From assembly GCA_900315105.1 (NCBI GenBank), contig OMXX01000001.1:1-64000 (forward strand): a stretch of 64,000 nucleotides of DNA. Reading direction: 5' to 3'. Numbering within the stretch: the first letter of the stretch is position 1; every line of letters begins with the position of its first letter. A program made the translations under genes and the position numbers. The stretch comes from an uncultured Prevotellaceae bacterium. GTDB taxonomy: Bacteria; Bacteroidota; Bacteroidia; Bacteroidales; Bacteroidaceae. A model generated the notes under the pieces. That model did no database searches and was not told the origin of the DNA. It was given only the letters and a program-made list of their open reading frames with translations. Of this stretch, positions 15,442 to 24,194 are shown piece after piece.

Positions 15442-17166
15442 TTATTCTGCTTCGTTGATAGCCTTGATCTTTGCCTTTACGAGGTCAAGATCATCACGGA
15501 GCTTCTGCATCTTGCGGTTCATCTCGTCAATAAGACTATTACCTTTCTTGCTTGTGGCAGAGAGGAAAGTAAGGTTGTTCTCGTAAGTCTGGAGCTCTTG
15601 CTTGAGAGTCTCGAAACGGCGCTGGAGACGTGTGCGCTCATCATTAACAGCATTCTCACCACGCTGAGCAGCATCCTTGAGATTGCTCTTGAACTTGTCA
15701 AGACGACGACGGGCACTTGATGCGTTCAACTTCTTGTAGAGAGTATCGAGAGTGTCGTGATACTCGCGGAAGAGAGAGTCCTTTTCGCGGAAAGGCACGT
15801 GACCGATACCGTTGTATTCGCCAGTAAGAGCCTGCATCTTCTGCTGTATGCCTTCTTCCTCGCTCTCGATGAGAGCTTTCAATTGCTCGATTATGCCCTT
15901 CTTCTTTTCAAGGTTCTCATGCTCCTCATTACGCTGACCAGCACCAGCGGCATTACGAGCCTCAAAGAACTTGTTGCAGGCATTGAGGAAGTTATTCCAC
16001 AATTCGTCACCAAGTTTCTTTGGCACCATACCGATAGTCTTCCAATCCTTCTGAAGCTGTATGAGCTTGTCGGAAGTAGCCTTCCAGTCGGTTGAGTCGG
16101 CAAGAGCCTGAGCTTGTTCAACAAGAGCCTGTTTCTTGGCGATATTCTCGCTGAACTTCTCCTTCAGTTCCTTGAAATACAGATTCTTAGCGTTGAAGAA
16201 AGCATCACATGCACTACGGAAACGCTCAAAAATCTTCACGTTCATCTTCTGAGGAGCAAAACCGATGGTCTTCCATTCTGCCTGAATGGCGATGACCTCC
16301 TTGGTCTTTTCCTCCCATTCTGCAGAACTCTTTGCTGCGGCATTTGCAATAGCCTCTACCTTCTCGCAGAGTTCCTCTTTCTTTGTGAGGTTTATCTCTT
16401 CCTGAGAGCGGATAGCCTCGAAGTGAGCAGCATGACGGCGATTAACAACCGTACTTGCCTGCTTGAAGCGGTTCCAGATCTCGTCGCGGAGTTCCTTGGC
16501 AACAGGACCGATTTCGCGATACTGGCTATGGAGTTCCTGAAGCTGGTGGAATGCGCTTATGACATCCTCTTCCTCAGCAAGTCTCTCTGCTGTTTCGCAG
16601 AGGGCGGTCTTCATCTCGTAGTTCTTCTTGAAATCATACTCGCGAGCCTCGCTGTTGAGTTTCAGAAGGTCGTAGAACTGCTCTACGCAAAGTTGGTATG
16701 TTTTCCAGAGATCTGTGGCATTCTCTGCTGGAACAGCCTTGATTTCCTTCCATTCGTTCTGAAGAGCCTTAAACTCCTGATATGCATTGTTAGCTTCTTC
16801 TGGAGAACTAGCGAGAGTCTTGATACGCTCAATAATCTCCAGCTTACGCTTTAGGTTGTTCTGTTTTTCTTCTTCCTGCGCAAGGAAAGCCTTCTGGCGT
16901 TTTTCACGTATGATTGACATTTCGGCTTTGAAGACCTGCTCGTCTTCATCAGTTGGCACGACATACTGCATAGGATCACCGCCAGCCTCGATGTAAGCCT
17001 TCTGCTGAGCCTCACGCTCAGTATTGAGAAGGTGATAGAAAGCCACTTTCAAGTGGTCAATCTCCTGTTTGCTTGGGTTTTCTTCCTGTGCAAGTTCCTT
17101 AACGCGGTCGAGCACCTCTTGCTTGGTAGCATAGATGCGCTTTTCTTCTTCTTGAGAGTCCATCAT
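15442..17166 (-). CDS. DUF349 domain-containing protein
   Basis: A 574-residue, highly charged, mostly coiled-coil cytoplasmic protein with at least four DUF349 repeats. Each carries a pattern close to W-K-x-I-G followed by P ('WKTIGFAPQKMN', 'WKTIGMVPKKLG', 'YREIGPVAKELR', 'YNGIGHVPFREK'), spaced about 70-80 residues. Length and repeat number match Bacteroidales homologues. Function is not established. The start could be either of two adjacent ATG codons. The promoter is at 17247-17254. Confidence 0.9.
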   Translation of the reverse strand: MMDSQEEEKRIYATKQEVLDRVKELAQEENPSKQEIDHLKVAFYHLLNTEREAQQKAYIEAGGDPMQYVVPTDEDEQVFKAEMSIIREKRQKAFLAQEEEKQNNLKRKLEIIERIKTLASSPEEANNAYQEFKALQNEWKEIKAVPAENATDLWKTYQLCVEQFYDLLKLNSEAREYDFKKNYEMKTALCETAERLAEEEDVISAFHQLQELHSQYREIGPVAKELRDEIWNRFKQASTVVNRRHAAHFEAIRSQEEINLTKKEELCEKVEAIANAAAKSSAEWEEKTKEVIAIQAEWKTIGFAPQKMNVKIFERFRSACDAFFNAKNLYFKELKEKFSENIAKKQALVEQAQALADSTDWKATSDKLIQLQKDWKTIGMVPKKLGDELWNNFLNACNKFFEARNAAGAGQRNEEHENLEKKKGIIEQLKALIESEEEGIQQKMQALTGEYNGIGHVPFREKDSLFREYHDTLDTLYKKLNASSARRRLDKFKSNLKDAAQRGENAVNDERTRLQRRFETLKQELQTYENNLTFLSATSKKGNSLIDEMNRKMQKLRDDLDLVKAKIKAINEAE

Positions 17167-17246
17167 TTACTTTTTTAGATTAATGATTCGATGTTCAAAT
17201 ACAAGTTTGGGTGCATGCTCTAATTTGCAGAGGCACAAATACCTTG

Positions 17247-17254
17247 CAAATATA
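17247..17254 (-). promoter_or_regulatory. -7 promoter element of the DUF349 gene
   Basis: TATATTTG on the minus strand. It sits directly beside the T-tract of the corA terminator, so the two units are packed with almost no gap. Confidence 0.75.
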
Positions 17255-17255
17255 G

Positions 17256-17305
17256 ATAAAAAAAATGAAACTGCAAAAATAAATCCTTGTTTTTTGCAGT
17301 TTCAT
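17256..17305 (-). terminator. intrinsic terminator of corA
   Basis: A perfect 15-bp stem, ATGAAACTGCAAAAA (17265-17279) with its complement at 17291-17305, and an 11-nt loop. On the minus strand a run of eight T follows. Confidence 0.9.
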
Positions 17306-17344
17306 GTCTGTTATAGTATCAAAATAATGTAATATGGCTGTTTT

Positions 17345-18271
17345 TTACAGCAATTTCTTGAAACGAAGGAATGCCCATGAGCCAACGGAAACGACTATGG
17401 AAATTGCCAAAGCGATAGGGAATCCGAAGAGGCTATGCTCCATTCCGTTTACGAGATTCATGCCGAAGAGAGACGAGATGAGGGTAGGGAACATCAGGAT
17501 GATACTCACGGAAGTCAGAGTTCGCATCACCGTGTTCATGTTGTTGTTAATGATACCTCGGTATGTCTCCATTGTAGAGTCAAGAATCTCTGAATAGATG
17601 CGGGCTGTCTCGCGTGCCTGGCTCATCTCAATGTTTACGTCCTCGATAAGGTCTGCGTCAAGCTCATCGACCTGAAGCTTGAATCTCAGTTTCTGAAGCA
17701 ATGTCTCATTACCACGAATGGCGGTGAGGAAGTATGTCAAAGAGTCCTGAAGACGTGACAGGCTGATCAGCGATGAATTGTCCACGTTATGATCCATATC
17801 ACGCTTTGCCTTGTCAATGAGCAGGTTAATCTGCTTGAGTCGTTTCAGATACCACACGGCACTTGAGAGGAACATACGGAAAATCATATCTACATAATCC
17901 ACAAAGCCCTCACCGCGACGCTGCTGAAAGCTCACGAAGTCTATCATCATGTTCGTCTCGTAGTAGCATACCGTGATTGTAACGTCACGCTTGTGGATGA
18001 TACCGAGAGGTACGGTTGTATAAGGTGTACGCGAACGCACCTCCTTGACGTATGGAATACGGAGGATGATGAGCATCCAACCATCGTCATACTCATAACG
18101 CGCTCTCTCGTCCGTATCCGAGATGTCAGACAGAAAGTAATCAGGAATCTCATATTGCTCTTCCAGCATCTTCCTGTCCTCGTCGGTAGGACATGTTATC
18201 TGCATCCAGCAGTTGGGCTCCCACTCATTGATAGTGTGGAGTCCACCTTTGGTGTTCCAAAAAGTCTTCAT
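17345..18271 (-). CDS. corA: CorA-type magnesium/cobalt transporter
   Basis: A 308-residue member of the CorA family: a long cytoplasmic alpha/beta domain, a long helix (about residues 140-250) and two C-terminal membrane helices, with the signature 'FGMNL' just before the loop ('NGMEHSL'). It forms a pentameric Mg2+ (or Co2+/Ni2+) channel in the inner membrane. A promoter and a repeated leader RNA (18414-18463) lie upstream, which might be regulatory. Its sequence differs from known magnesium-sensing leaders as far as I can judge. Confidence 0.93.
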   Translation of the reverse strand: MKTFWNTKGGLHTINEWEPNCWMQITCPTDEDRKMLEEQYEIPDYFLSDISDTDERARYEYDDGWMLIILRIPYVKEVRSRTPYTTVPLGIIHKRDVTITVCYYETNMMIDFVSFQQRRGEGFVDYVDMIFRMFLSSAVWYLKRLKQINLLIDKAKRDMDHNVDNSSLISLSRLQDSLTYFLTAIRGNETLLQKLRFKLQVDELDADLIEDVNIEMSQARETARIYSEILDSTMETYRGIINNNMNTVMRTLTSVSIILMFPTLISSLFGMNLVNGMEHSLFGFPIALAISIVVSVGSWAFLRFKKLL

Positions 18272-18413
18272 ATTAGCTGATTCTCAAGTTTGCTGCGGTT
18301 ACTAATATATAATAAGGTATGAGGATCAGCCTATTGGGAAAGGTTGCCTCACGCCCTACACATATTAGTGCTTGTCGCGTGATAGTCGTCCATAATTTCT
18401 TTTATTTAAAATT

Positions 18414-18463
18414 GAATAGGGCATGTTGTTCGCAGAGCGATGCCCGTCTCTGATTTGTGGGTG
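18414..18463 (-). ncRNA. conserved 5' leader element, corA copy
   Basis: The transcript would begin ...GCACCCACAAATCAGAGACG, then a GGGCAT...ATGCCC hairpin, then CTATT. It matches the hisG leader in the ATCAGAGACGGGCA part and hairpin placement but lacks the downstream CATGCGAAGAAGC tail. It sits right after the -7 element and about 140 nt before the corA start codon. Confidence 0.65.
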
Positions 18464-18471
18464 CAAAGGTA
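18464..18471 (-). promoter_or_regulatory. -7 promoter element of corA
   Basis: TACCTTTG on the minus strand, directly in front of the leader element. Confidence 0.75.
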
Positions 18472-18613
18472 CAAAAAATAATTGCAAACTCAAAAAAAAT
18501 GCAATTATTTTTGCTCGTTGCTTGATTTTTTGCTTTTTTTCTAACGCAAAGACACAAAGATGCAGAGTTCTTGTTCCATTCTGTGTCTTCGCAGCTCCGC
18601 ATTTATAATAATG

Positions 18614-19120
18614 TTAGAGTAAAGGCAAAATCTTGCTTGTAAACTCATCCTCGAAATTTGGGGTGAACACGCCTTTTCCTATGTTCGCCTTAATCTCGTC
18701 AACAGACCAAAACCTACCACCTTCAAGTTCGGATTCGCTTGGCTTAACCTCACCATCATATACGGTTTTGTGAACATAGACAAGTTCTTTTTCACGTGCT
18801 CCTTCGAAAACGTACTTGCAGATGAATTCTGGCTCAAAATCAGTTATTCCGAGTTCTTCCCTTACCTCTCGGCGAAGTGCATCTTCCATTTTCTCTCCAT
18901 AATCCACGTGTCCACCTGTGGCTGTATCCCATTTGTCGGGTTGTATGTCCTTCCATGCAGGACGATGCTGAAGATATAACTCACCCTTTGAATTGAAAAC
19001 GTGAAGATGCACTACGGGATGCAGAATTTTTGTACCGTTATGTGCCTCTCCACGTGAGATACTTCCAATTACATTGCCATCTTCATCCACTACAGGGAAT
19101 AGTTCTTTCTGGTTATCCAT
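18614..19120 (-). CDS. Nudix hydrolase
   Basis: A 168-residue Nudix protein with the box G-x5-E-x7-REVREELG ('GHVDYGEKMEDALRREVREE', about residues 73-92). The N-terminal pattern ('NGTKILHPVVHLHVFNSKGE', 'LQHRPAWKDIQPDKWD') resembles isopentenyl-diphosphate isomerase and YfcD-like Nudix proteins, but the catalytic Cys motif TNTCCSHP of the isomerase is replaced by 'DTATGGHV'. It is thus more likely a YfcD-type pyrophosphohydrolase. It lies 90 bp after ispE on the same strand, an interesting isoprenoid neighbour. Confidence 0.88.
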   Translation of the reverse strand: MDNQKELFPVVDEDGNVIGSISRGEAHNGTKILHPVVHLHVFNSKGELYLQHRPAWKDIQPDKWDTATGGHVDYGEKMEDALRREVREELGITDFEPEFICKYVFEGAREKELVYVHKTVYDGEVKPSESELEGGRFWSVDEIKANIGKGVFTPNFEDEFTSKILPLL

Positions 19121-19210
19121 TTTTTATTGGTAAAGGGGTTATGGATTAAGGAATAATGGTTGTTCGTATTAAACTTTATTCCTTGTTCTAATCATCATTA
19201 ATCCAGTTAC

Positions 19211-20062
19211 TTACAGTTCCATAACGTAAGTTTTACTTTCAGGGAAAAGCTCACTTATACCTTTCGGTTTCTCCTTGAAAATACCGAATATACTACTACC
19301 GCTACCGCTCATGCATGCATAGAGAGCGCCTTTGTCGTAGAGGGCTTGTTTGATGTCTGCCAGTTCGGGGTGAAGGGCGAAGACACCTTCCTCGAAGTCG
19401 TTTACAAGTTCATCCTTCCATGTCTCGATAGGTTGGAGCACAATCTCACGACAGCATTTCTTCGGTTGGCGAGGCTTGATGTTTGAATAAGCTTCCTTGG
19501 TAGAAACTGCAACAGGAGGCTTCACCAGAGCCAGCCAATAGCCTCTCAAGTAGTTCTTGCATTCTCTGTCACTTGCGATAGGCTTCAGTTCATCGCCGAT
19601 ACCTGTAGCGTATGCTGGTTCGGCTGTGATAAAGAAGGCACAGTCGGCACCGAGCTTTGCTGCATAGTGTTCCATATTCTGATAGCCCATGTTGAGGTGG
19701 CAGTATTCGTCGAGCATGCGAATCATATATGCAGCATCGCTTGAACCTCCGCCAAGTCCTGCCTGTGAAGGTATTCCCTTGTACAAATGAATGTGCATTC
19801 GCGGAATGTCGTATTTGTTGGCTATCAGACAGAAAGCCTTTGACACGAGGTTGTCCTCATCACGACATTCCATAGCCTCCGGACCGTTCATTTTCAGGTC
19901 ATAGTTGCTCTCAAGAGGATATTCTTCATCCATAGGAGTAACCTCAAGGGCATCTGTAAGTGGGATAGGGTAGAAGACCGTCTCAAGATTATGATAGCCG
20001 TCTGGACGCTTCTCTACCACGTTCAGACCTAGATTTATTTTTGCACAAGGGAAAACAATCAT
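19211..20062 (-). CDS. ispE: 4-diphosphocytidyl-2-C-methyl-D-erythritol kinase
   Basis: A 283-residue GHMP kinase with 'CAKINLGLNVVEKRPDGYH' at the N-terminus and the ATP motif 'GLGGGSSDAA' (about residues 104-113). It phosphorylates CDP-methylerythritol in the MEP pathway to isopentenyl diphosphate. The promoter is at 20100-20107, divergent from dnaB. The C-terminal motif 'MSGSGSSIFG' is intact, so the enzyme should be active. Confidence 0.96.
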   Translation of the reverse strand: MIVFPCAKINLGLNVVEKRPDGYHNLETVFYPIPLTDALEVTPMDEEYPLESNYDLKMNGPEAMECRDEDNLVSKAFCLIANKYDIPRMHIHLYKGIPSQAGLGGGSSDAAYMIRMLDEYCHLNMGYQNMEHYAAKLGADCAFFITAEPAYATGIGDELKPIASDRECKNYLRGYWLALVKPPVAVSTKEAYSNIKPRQPKKCCREIVLQPIETWKDELVNDFEEGVFALHPELADIKQALYDKGALYACMSGSGSSIFGIFKEKPKGISELFPESKTYVMEL

Positions 20063-20099
20063 GATTATTTACAATTTTACTATGTACTATTTACACATG

Positions 20100-20107
20100 C
20101 AAAGTTA
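20100..20107 (-). promoter_or_regulatory. -7 promoter element of ispE
   Basis: TAACTTTG on the minus strand, 38 bp before the ispE start. Confidence 0.75.
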
Positions 20108-20212
20108 CTAAATAAATTCGAGTGTGAAAAACATTATAGGAGAATTTGTCTAAATTTATATAAATAATTTATGTACATATATATTTATCGGGAAATTTTT
20201 CTTATCTTTGCA

Positions 20213-20220
20213 AACTGGAA
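20213..20220 (+). promoter_or_regulatory. -7 promoter element of dnaB
   Basis: TATCTTTG, 73 bp before the dnaB start codon, divergent from the ispE promoter. Confidence 0.75.
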
Positions 20221-20292
20221 AAAATAATACATAGAAACTTGCGAAGCTTGATGAGCTTCTGCGAATAAATAGCAAAATAGCAAACAAAATAG

Positions 20293-21789
20293 ATGCCAGC
20301 AGCAAAGACAAATACTCGCGCAAAACGTCAGCAGAATCAGATTGATACGGCTCTCGGACACATGCCTCCTCAGAATATTGAGATAGAGAAGCGTGTGCTC
20401 GGTGCTCTTATGATTGATGTTGATGCCTTCTCCGTTGTTAGTGAACTCCTTCGTGCGGAAACTTTCTATGACCCACGTCATCAGAAGATATACCATGCCA
20501 TACAACAACTCAATGTTCGTGAGTTGCCTGTGGATATTGTTACAGTTATCGAGGAACTAAAACAGGAAGGCACTCACGATGAGGTTGGTGCTCCAGGTTA
20601 TATCGTAGAATTGTCTGCCGGTACTGTTTCTTCTGCCAATATCGAGTATCATGCTCGTGTCCTTGCCCAGAAATATGTTGCCAGACAGCTTATCAACTAT
20701 GCCAGCAACATAGAGGGAAAGGCATTCGATGAAAGCTCGGATATAGATGAACTCATGCAGGAGGCAGAAGGCTCGCTCTTCGAGCTCTCGCAGAAGAACA
20801 TGCGTCAGGACTATACCCAGATCGCTCCTGTTGTGCTTCAGGCAAAGGACTTGCTCATGAAGGCTTCTAAGAACGATGGCGGTATGACTGGTGTTCCTAC
20901 TGGATACTACAAGCTTGATGAGATAACGTCGGGTTGGCAGGCATCCGACCTTATCATCCTTGCTGGACGTCCTGCCATGGGTAAGACCTCTTACGCTCTC
21001 TCGCTTGCCCGTAATATTGCCGTTGACTATGATATACCTGTAGCTTTCTTCTCTCTTGAGATGAACAACGTTCAGCTTGTCAACCGTCTCATATCCAATG
21101 TGTGTGAGATTCCTGGTGGCAAGATTCTGAGCGGTAAGCTTTCTGAGGATGAGTGGCAGCGTTTCGATGCTCGTATTGATAAACTCTCAAACGCCCCTAT
21201 CTTTGTTGACGATACCCCGGGCCTTTCTGTATTCGAACTTCGTACAAAGGCACGTCGACTGGTGCGTGAGAAGGGTGTGAAGATGATAATGATTGACTAC
21301 CTCCAGCTTATGAATGCTAACGGCATGAACTTCAATAGCCGTCAGGAAGAGGTAAGTATGATATCACGTTCTCTCAAGGGACTTGCCAAAGAACTTGACA
21401 TTCCTATCCTTGCCCTCTCACAGCTCTCTCGTGCCGTTGAGCAGCGTCCAGGTACTGACGGAAAGGTACCGCAGCTCTCTGACTTGCGTGAATCTGGTGC
21501 CATAGAGCAGGATGCCGATATGGTACTTTTCGTTCACCGTCCAGAGTATTATCATATCTTGCAGGATGAACAGGGTAATGACCTTCGTGGTATGGCTCAG
21601 ATTATTATAGCCAAGCATCGTAAGGGTAGTACGGGTACTGTTCTTCTCAACTTCCGTGGTGAGTTCACACGATTTGCCAATCCGGAGGATGTATCCAACA
21701 TAGCTCCGCTTCCTGATGGTGTGGGAGAATTCCGTAATTCGGCTCTTGATTCCCCATTTGGAGAAAGTCAAGAAGGAGCGCCGTTCTAA
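20293..21789 (+). CDS. dnaB: replicative DNA helicase
   Basis: A 498-residue DnaB: an N-terminal helical domain (about 25-125) and a RecA-like C-terminal domain with Walker A 'GRPAMGKTS' (about residues 224-232), Walker B 'MIMIDYLQLM' and the 'QLSRAVEQR' motif. It is the hexameric 5'-3' helicase at the fork. No intein is present; the length is normal. It is monocistronic, followed by a hairpin repeat. Confidence 0.97.
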   Translation: MPAAKTNTRAKRQQNQIDTALGHMPPQNIEIEKRVLGALMIDVDAFSVVSELLRAETFYDPRHQKIYHAIQQLNVRELPVDIVTVIEELKQEGTHDEVGAPGYIVELSAGTVSSANIEYHARVLAQKYVARQLINYASNIEGKAFDESSDIDELMQEAEGSLFELSQKNMRQDYTQIAPVVLQAKDLLMKASKNDGGMTGVPTGYYKLDEITSGWQASDLIILAGRPAMGKTSYALSLARNIAVDYDIPVAFFSLEMNNVQLVNRLISNVCEIPGGKILSGKLSEDEWQRFDARIDKLSNAPIFVDDTPGLSVFELRTKARRLVREKGVKMIMIDYLQLMNANGMNFNSRQEEVSMISRSLKGLAKELDIPILALSQLSRAVEQRPGTDGKVPQLSDLRESGAIEQDADMVLFVHRPEYYHILQDEQGNDLRGMAQIIIAKHRKGSTGTVLLNFRGEFTRFANPEDVSNIAPLPDGVGEFRNSALDSPFGESQEGAPF

Positions 21790-22178
21790 TCTTAGAACGT
21801 TCTTCTTTCGCTAATCCTTCGCTCTTCCTCCGAACCAAACTCGATGAACCTTCGCTTTTTCTTAGTAAAAATGGGAGCTTCATCGAGTTTGGTTCGGAGG
21901 AACATAGGAGGAAGAAGGGACTTACACAGGAGGTCGTTCTTCTGTTTCTAATAATATCGTTTGTCTTATTTTCTTTCAATATCATCTCTTTGTTTGTTGC
22001 AATCGCATGATTTTAGTAAGGACGGAAAATTCTTGAAATGCGTTGATAATCAGCATTATACGAATTGCAGAAGAGAAAAATGTTATTGCAACACACTTGA
22101 AAAATAGTTCTGTTATTCTTTGGCGGTCCTAAATAATATCATTACCTTTGCAATCAACAAACTCAAAAACATTTCATT
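21790..22178. repeat. intergenic region with inverted repeat, CCGAACCAAACT family, copy 2
   Basis: Two 24-bp arms (21825-21848 and 21879-21902) are perfect inverted complements with a 30-bp loop. They match the arms at 161-232. The rest of the gap holds no gene, only the promoter at 22143-22150. Confidence 0.85.
22143..22150 (+). promoter_or_regulatory. -7 promoter element of the TonB-C cluster
   Basis: TACCTTTG, 29 bp before the first gene. The four genes that follow have gaps of 3-7 bp and probably form one operon. Confidence 0.75.
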
Positions 22179-22844
22179 ATGGCAAGAGGAAAGAAAACCT
22201 GTAAGATTCTCAAGGAGATTCGTCGTCAGATAGCGGAGGCGAACGATATAGAATATGTCGTTGAGGAATGCCAGTACAAGGGTGATTGTCTTGGTACTTG
22301 CCCAAAGTGCGAGGCTGAGGTTCGCTATCTTGAACAACAGTTGCACCAACGACAGTTGCTTGGTAAGGCAGTAATGGTTGCGGGTATTTCTGTAGGCTTG
22401 CTTAGCCTTAGTTCATGCGGAAATGAGATGTATGATCAGATAAATACTTCTGAGGAAGCGGAGATAATACGAGGAGGTAAAGAACCTGCTGCTAATATTC
22501 TTGGAGAGATAGTTGAGCAAATGCCCTCTTATCCTGGTGGAACTTCTGCTTTGATGAAATTTCTGACAGAAAACATAGAATACCCTGAGCAAATGATAAA
22601 AGATAGCATACAAGGTAGGGTGATTTGCAGCTTCATTGTTGGTAGGGATGGAGCAATATCTGATATCAAGGTTGTTAGGTCTCTTCATCCCCTTCTCGAT
22701 AAGGAGGCTGTTCGTGTATTGTCTCTTATGCCTAAGTGGATTCCCGGGAAACAGAATGGTCAACCATCAAAAGTGAAATATATTCTACCTATCACTTTCC
22801 GTTTGCAGAACGCCTCTGATTCAATAACTGTAAAAAAGGAATAA
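22179..22844 (+). CDS. Cys-rich N-domain plus TonB C-terminal domain protein (first paralogue)
   Basis: A 221-residue protein. Residues 1-64 form a charged domain with Cys at 8, 31, 37, 41 and 44 ('CQYKGDCLGTCPKCEAE'), which looks zinc-binding. Residues 65-80 are a hydrophobic segment ending in a lipobox-like LSSC. The C-terminal domain (about 115-215) is a TonB_C-type fold ('YPGGTSALMKFL', 'GRVICSFIV', 'PKWIPGKQNG'). True TonB proteins span the inner membrane and lack the Cys-rich domain, so the role is unclear. The first 65 residues differ from those of the third paralogue by one residue. Confidence 0.85.
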   Translation: MARGKKTCKILKEIRRQIAEANDIEYVVEECQYKGDCLGTCPKCEAEVRYLEQQLHQRQLLGKAVMVAGISVGLLSLSSCGNEMYDQINTSEEAEIIRGGKEPAANILGEIVEQMPSYPGGTSALMKFLTENIEYPEQMIKDSIQGRVICSFIVGRDGAISDIKVVRSLHPLLDKEAVRVLSLMPKWIPGKQNGQPSKVKYILPITFRLQNASDSITVKKE

Positions 22845-22847
22845 ATT

Positions 22848-23318
22848 ATGATAAATCCTCTAAGAAGATATCTCCAATGGCTTTTCTTCTCAATGTTCAT
22901 GATGATTTCTTGGTTTTCATTATGTTCTTGTGAACAGGAAATATATAGTTTGCTCGAAGAAACGAAGGAAGAATATATATTTCAGGTTTATCCTTCTATG
23001 GCTTGTTTTCCTGGAGGGACTTCTAAATTAATAGAGTTTCTTGGTGAAAATATAAAATATCCAGCAGCTTCCGAGCTTGAAGGCATTCAAGGAAGAGTGG
23101 TATGTAAATTTGTTGTTTCAGAAGATGGTTCAATAAATGATATTGAGGTTAGAGATTCTGTTCATCCATTACTTGATGCTGAGGTAAAAAGAGTTATCTC
23201 GATAATGCCAAAATGGAATCCTGGCAAATTAATGGGCAAACCTGTAAAAACAGATTTTATACTTCCAATTTCCTTTCGTTTGGATAATCTCAATGATTCA
23301 ACTAAAATAAACAAGTGA
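22848..23318 (+). CDS. TonB C-terminal domain lipoprotein (second paralogue)
   Basis: A 156-residue protein with a lipoprotein signal (LCSC lipobox near residue 28) and a TonB_C-like domain (about residues 50-148: 'FPGGTSKLIEFL', 'GRVVCKFVV', 'PKWNPGKLMG'). It has no Cys-rich N-domain, unlike its two flanking paralogues. It starts 3 bp after the first gene. A free lipoprotein with this domain cannot energise TonB receptors in the usual way, so it may bind peptidoglycan or partner proteins. Confidence 0.85.
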   Translation: MINPLRRYLQWLFFSMFMMISWFSLCSCEQEIYSLLEETKEEYIFQVYPSMACFPGGTSKLIEFLGENIKYPAASELEGIQGRVVCKFVVSEDGSINDIEVRDSVHPLLDAEVKRVISIMPKWNPGKLMGKPVKTDFILPISFRLDNLNDSTKINK

Positions 23319-23323
23319 TAATT

Positions 23324-24187
23324 ATGGCAAAAGGAAAGAAGACTTGCAAGATTCTCAAGGAAATCCGCCGCCAGATAGCTGAGGCGAATGATATTGAGTA
23401 TGTTGTGGAGGAATGTCAGTATAAGGGCGATTGTCTCGGCACTTGCCCGAAGTGCGAGGCAGAGGTTCGCTATCTTGAACAGCAGTTGCACCAAAGGCAG
23501 TTGCTTGGTAAGGCTGTGGTATTGGCAGGTGTATCTGTAGGAATGTTCACATTGAGCAGTTGTAATCTCAATAATAAAACTCAGGGAGAACAACTGACAA
23601 GAGATACTATCTATCAAGATATTACTCCTCAACCGAAAGAGCCAAAAGTGGAGCGTACTCCTGAAAATTGTACTACTGGTATGGTTGGTCCTGAAGATGA
23701 TGGTACTTCTGTGTCCAAGGTAAAATCGAGTGTTAAATTTGTTGCTCCTGTTATTAAAGGGGATGTTGAGGTTCTTCCAAAGTCTTCTAAGGAGAACGGT
23801 TTTTCTGAGGAAAAAGGCAATGGCGAAGCAGAAAGTGATAGTTACGATAAATATAAACCGAACGAGAATGGTGTTTATGATGTTGTTGAAGAAATGCCAA
23901 CATACCCTGGTGGAATGTCTGCTTTGATGACATTTGTAAGTAAGAACTTCAAATGTCCTAAAGAGGTTGAGGAGTTAGGTATTCAAGGTCGGATTGTGTG
24001 TACTCTGGTTATAAATGAAGATGGTTCGATTTCAGATATCAAGGTTGTACGACCTGTCCATCCATTATATGATGCTGAATTTGTTCGTGTCGTAGAAGCT
24101 ATGCCGAAATGGAATCCTGGCAAGCATAATGGCAAGCCTGTAAAAGTGAAATATACAATACCGATGACTATGTGTCTTCGAAATTAG
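23324..24187 (+). CDS. Cys-rich N-domain plus TonB C-terminal domain protein (third paralogue)
   Basis: A 287-residue protein of the same plan as the first: residues 1-65 Cys-rich, a hydrophobic segment ending in LSSC, a longer linker (about 80-190, acidic and Ser/Lys-rich) and a TonB_C domain ('YPGGMSALMTFV', 'GRIVCTLVI', 'PKWNPGKHNG'). The start is ATG 23324; a GTG three codons earlier overlaps the previous stop. In the first 65 codons 24 differ synonymously from the first paralogue and one changes the residue (Arg3 to Lys), so the domain is under strong purifying selection. Confidence 0.85.
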   Translation: MAKGKKTCKILKEIRRQIAEANDIEYVVEECQYKGDCLGTCPKCEAEVRYLEQQLHQRQLLGKAVVLAGVSVGMFTLSSCNLNNKTQGEQLTRDTIYQDITPQPKEPKVERTPENCTTGMVGPEDDGTSVSKVKSSVKFVAPVIKGDVEVLPKSSKENGFSEEKGNGEAESDSYDKYKPNENGVYDVVEEMPTYPGGMSALMTFVSKNFKCPKEVEELGIQGRIVCTLVINEDGSISDIKVVRPVHPLYDAEFVRVVEAMPKWNPGKHNGKPVKVKYTIPMTMCLRN

Positions 24188-24194
24188 AACTAAT

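Noticed and set aside
16114..16854. 246-codon frame opposite the DUF349 gene
   Set aside because: It is a shadow of the strongly biased coding strand; Leu/Cys-rich without a domain.
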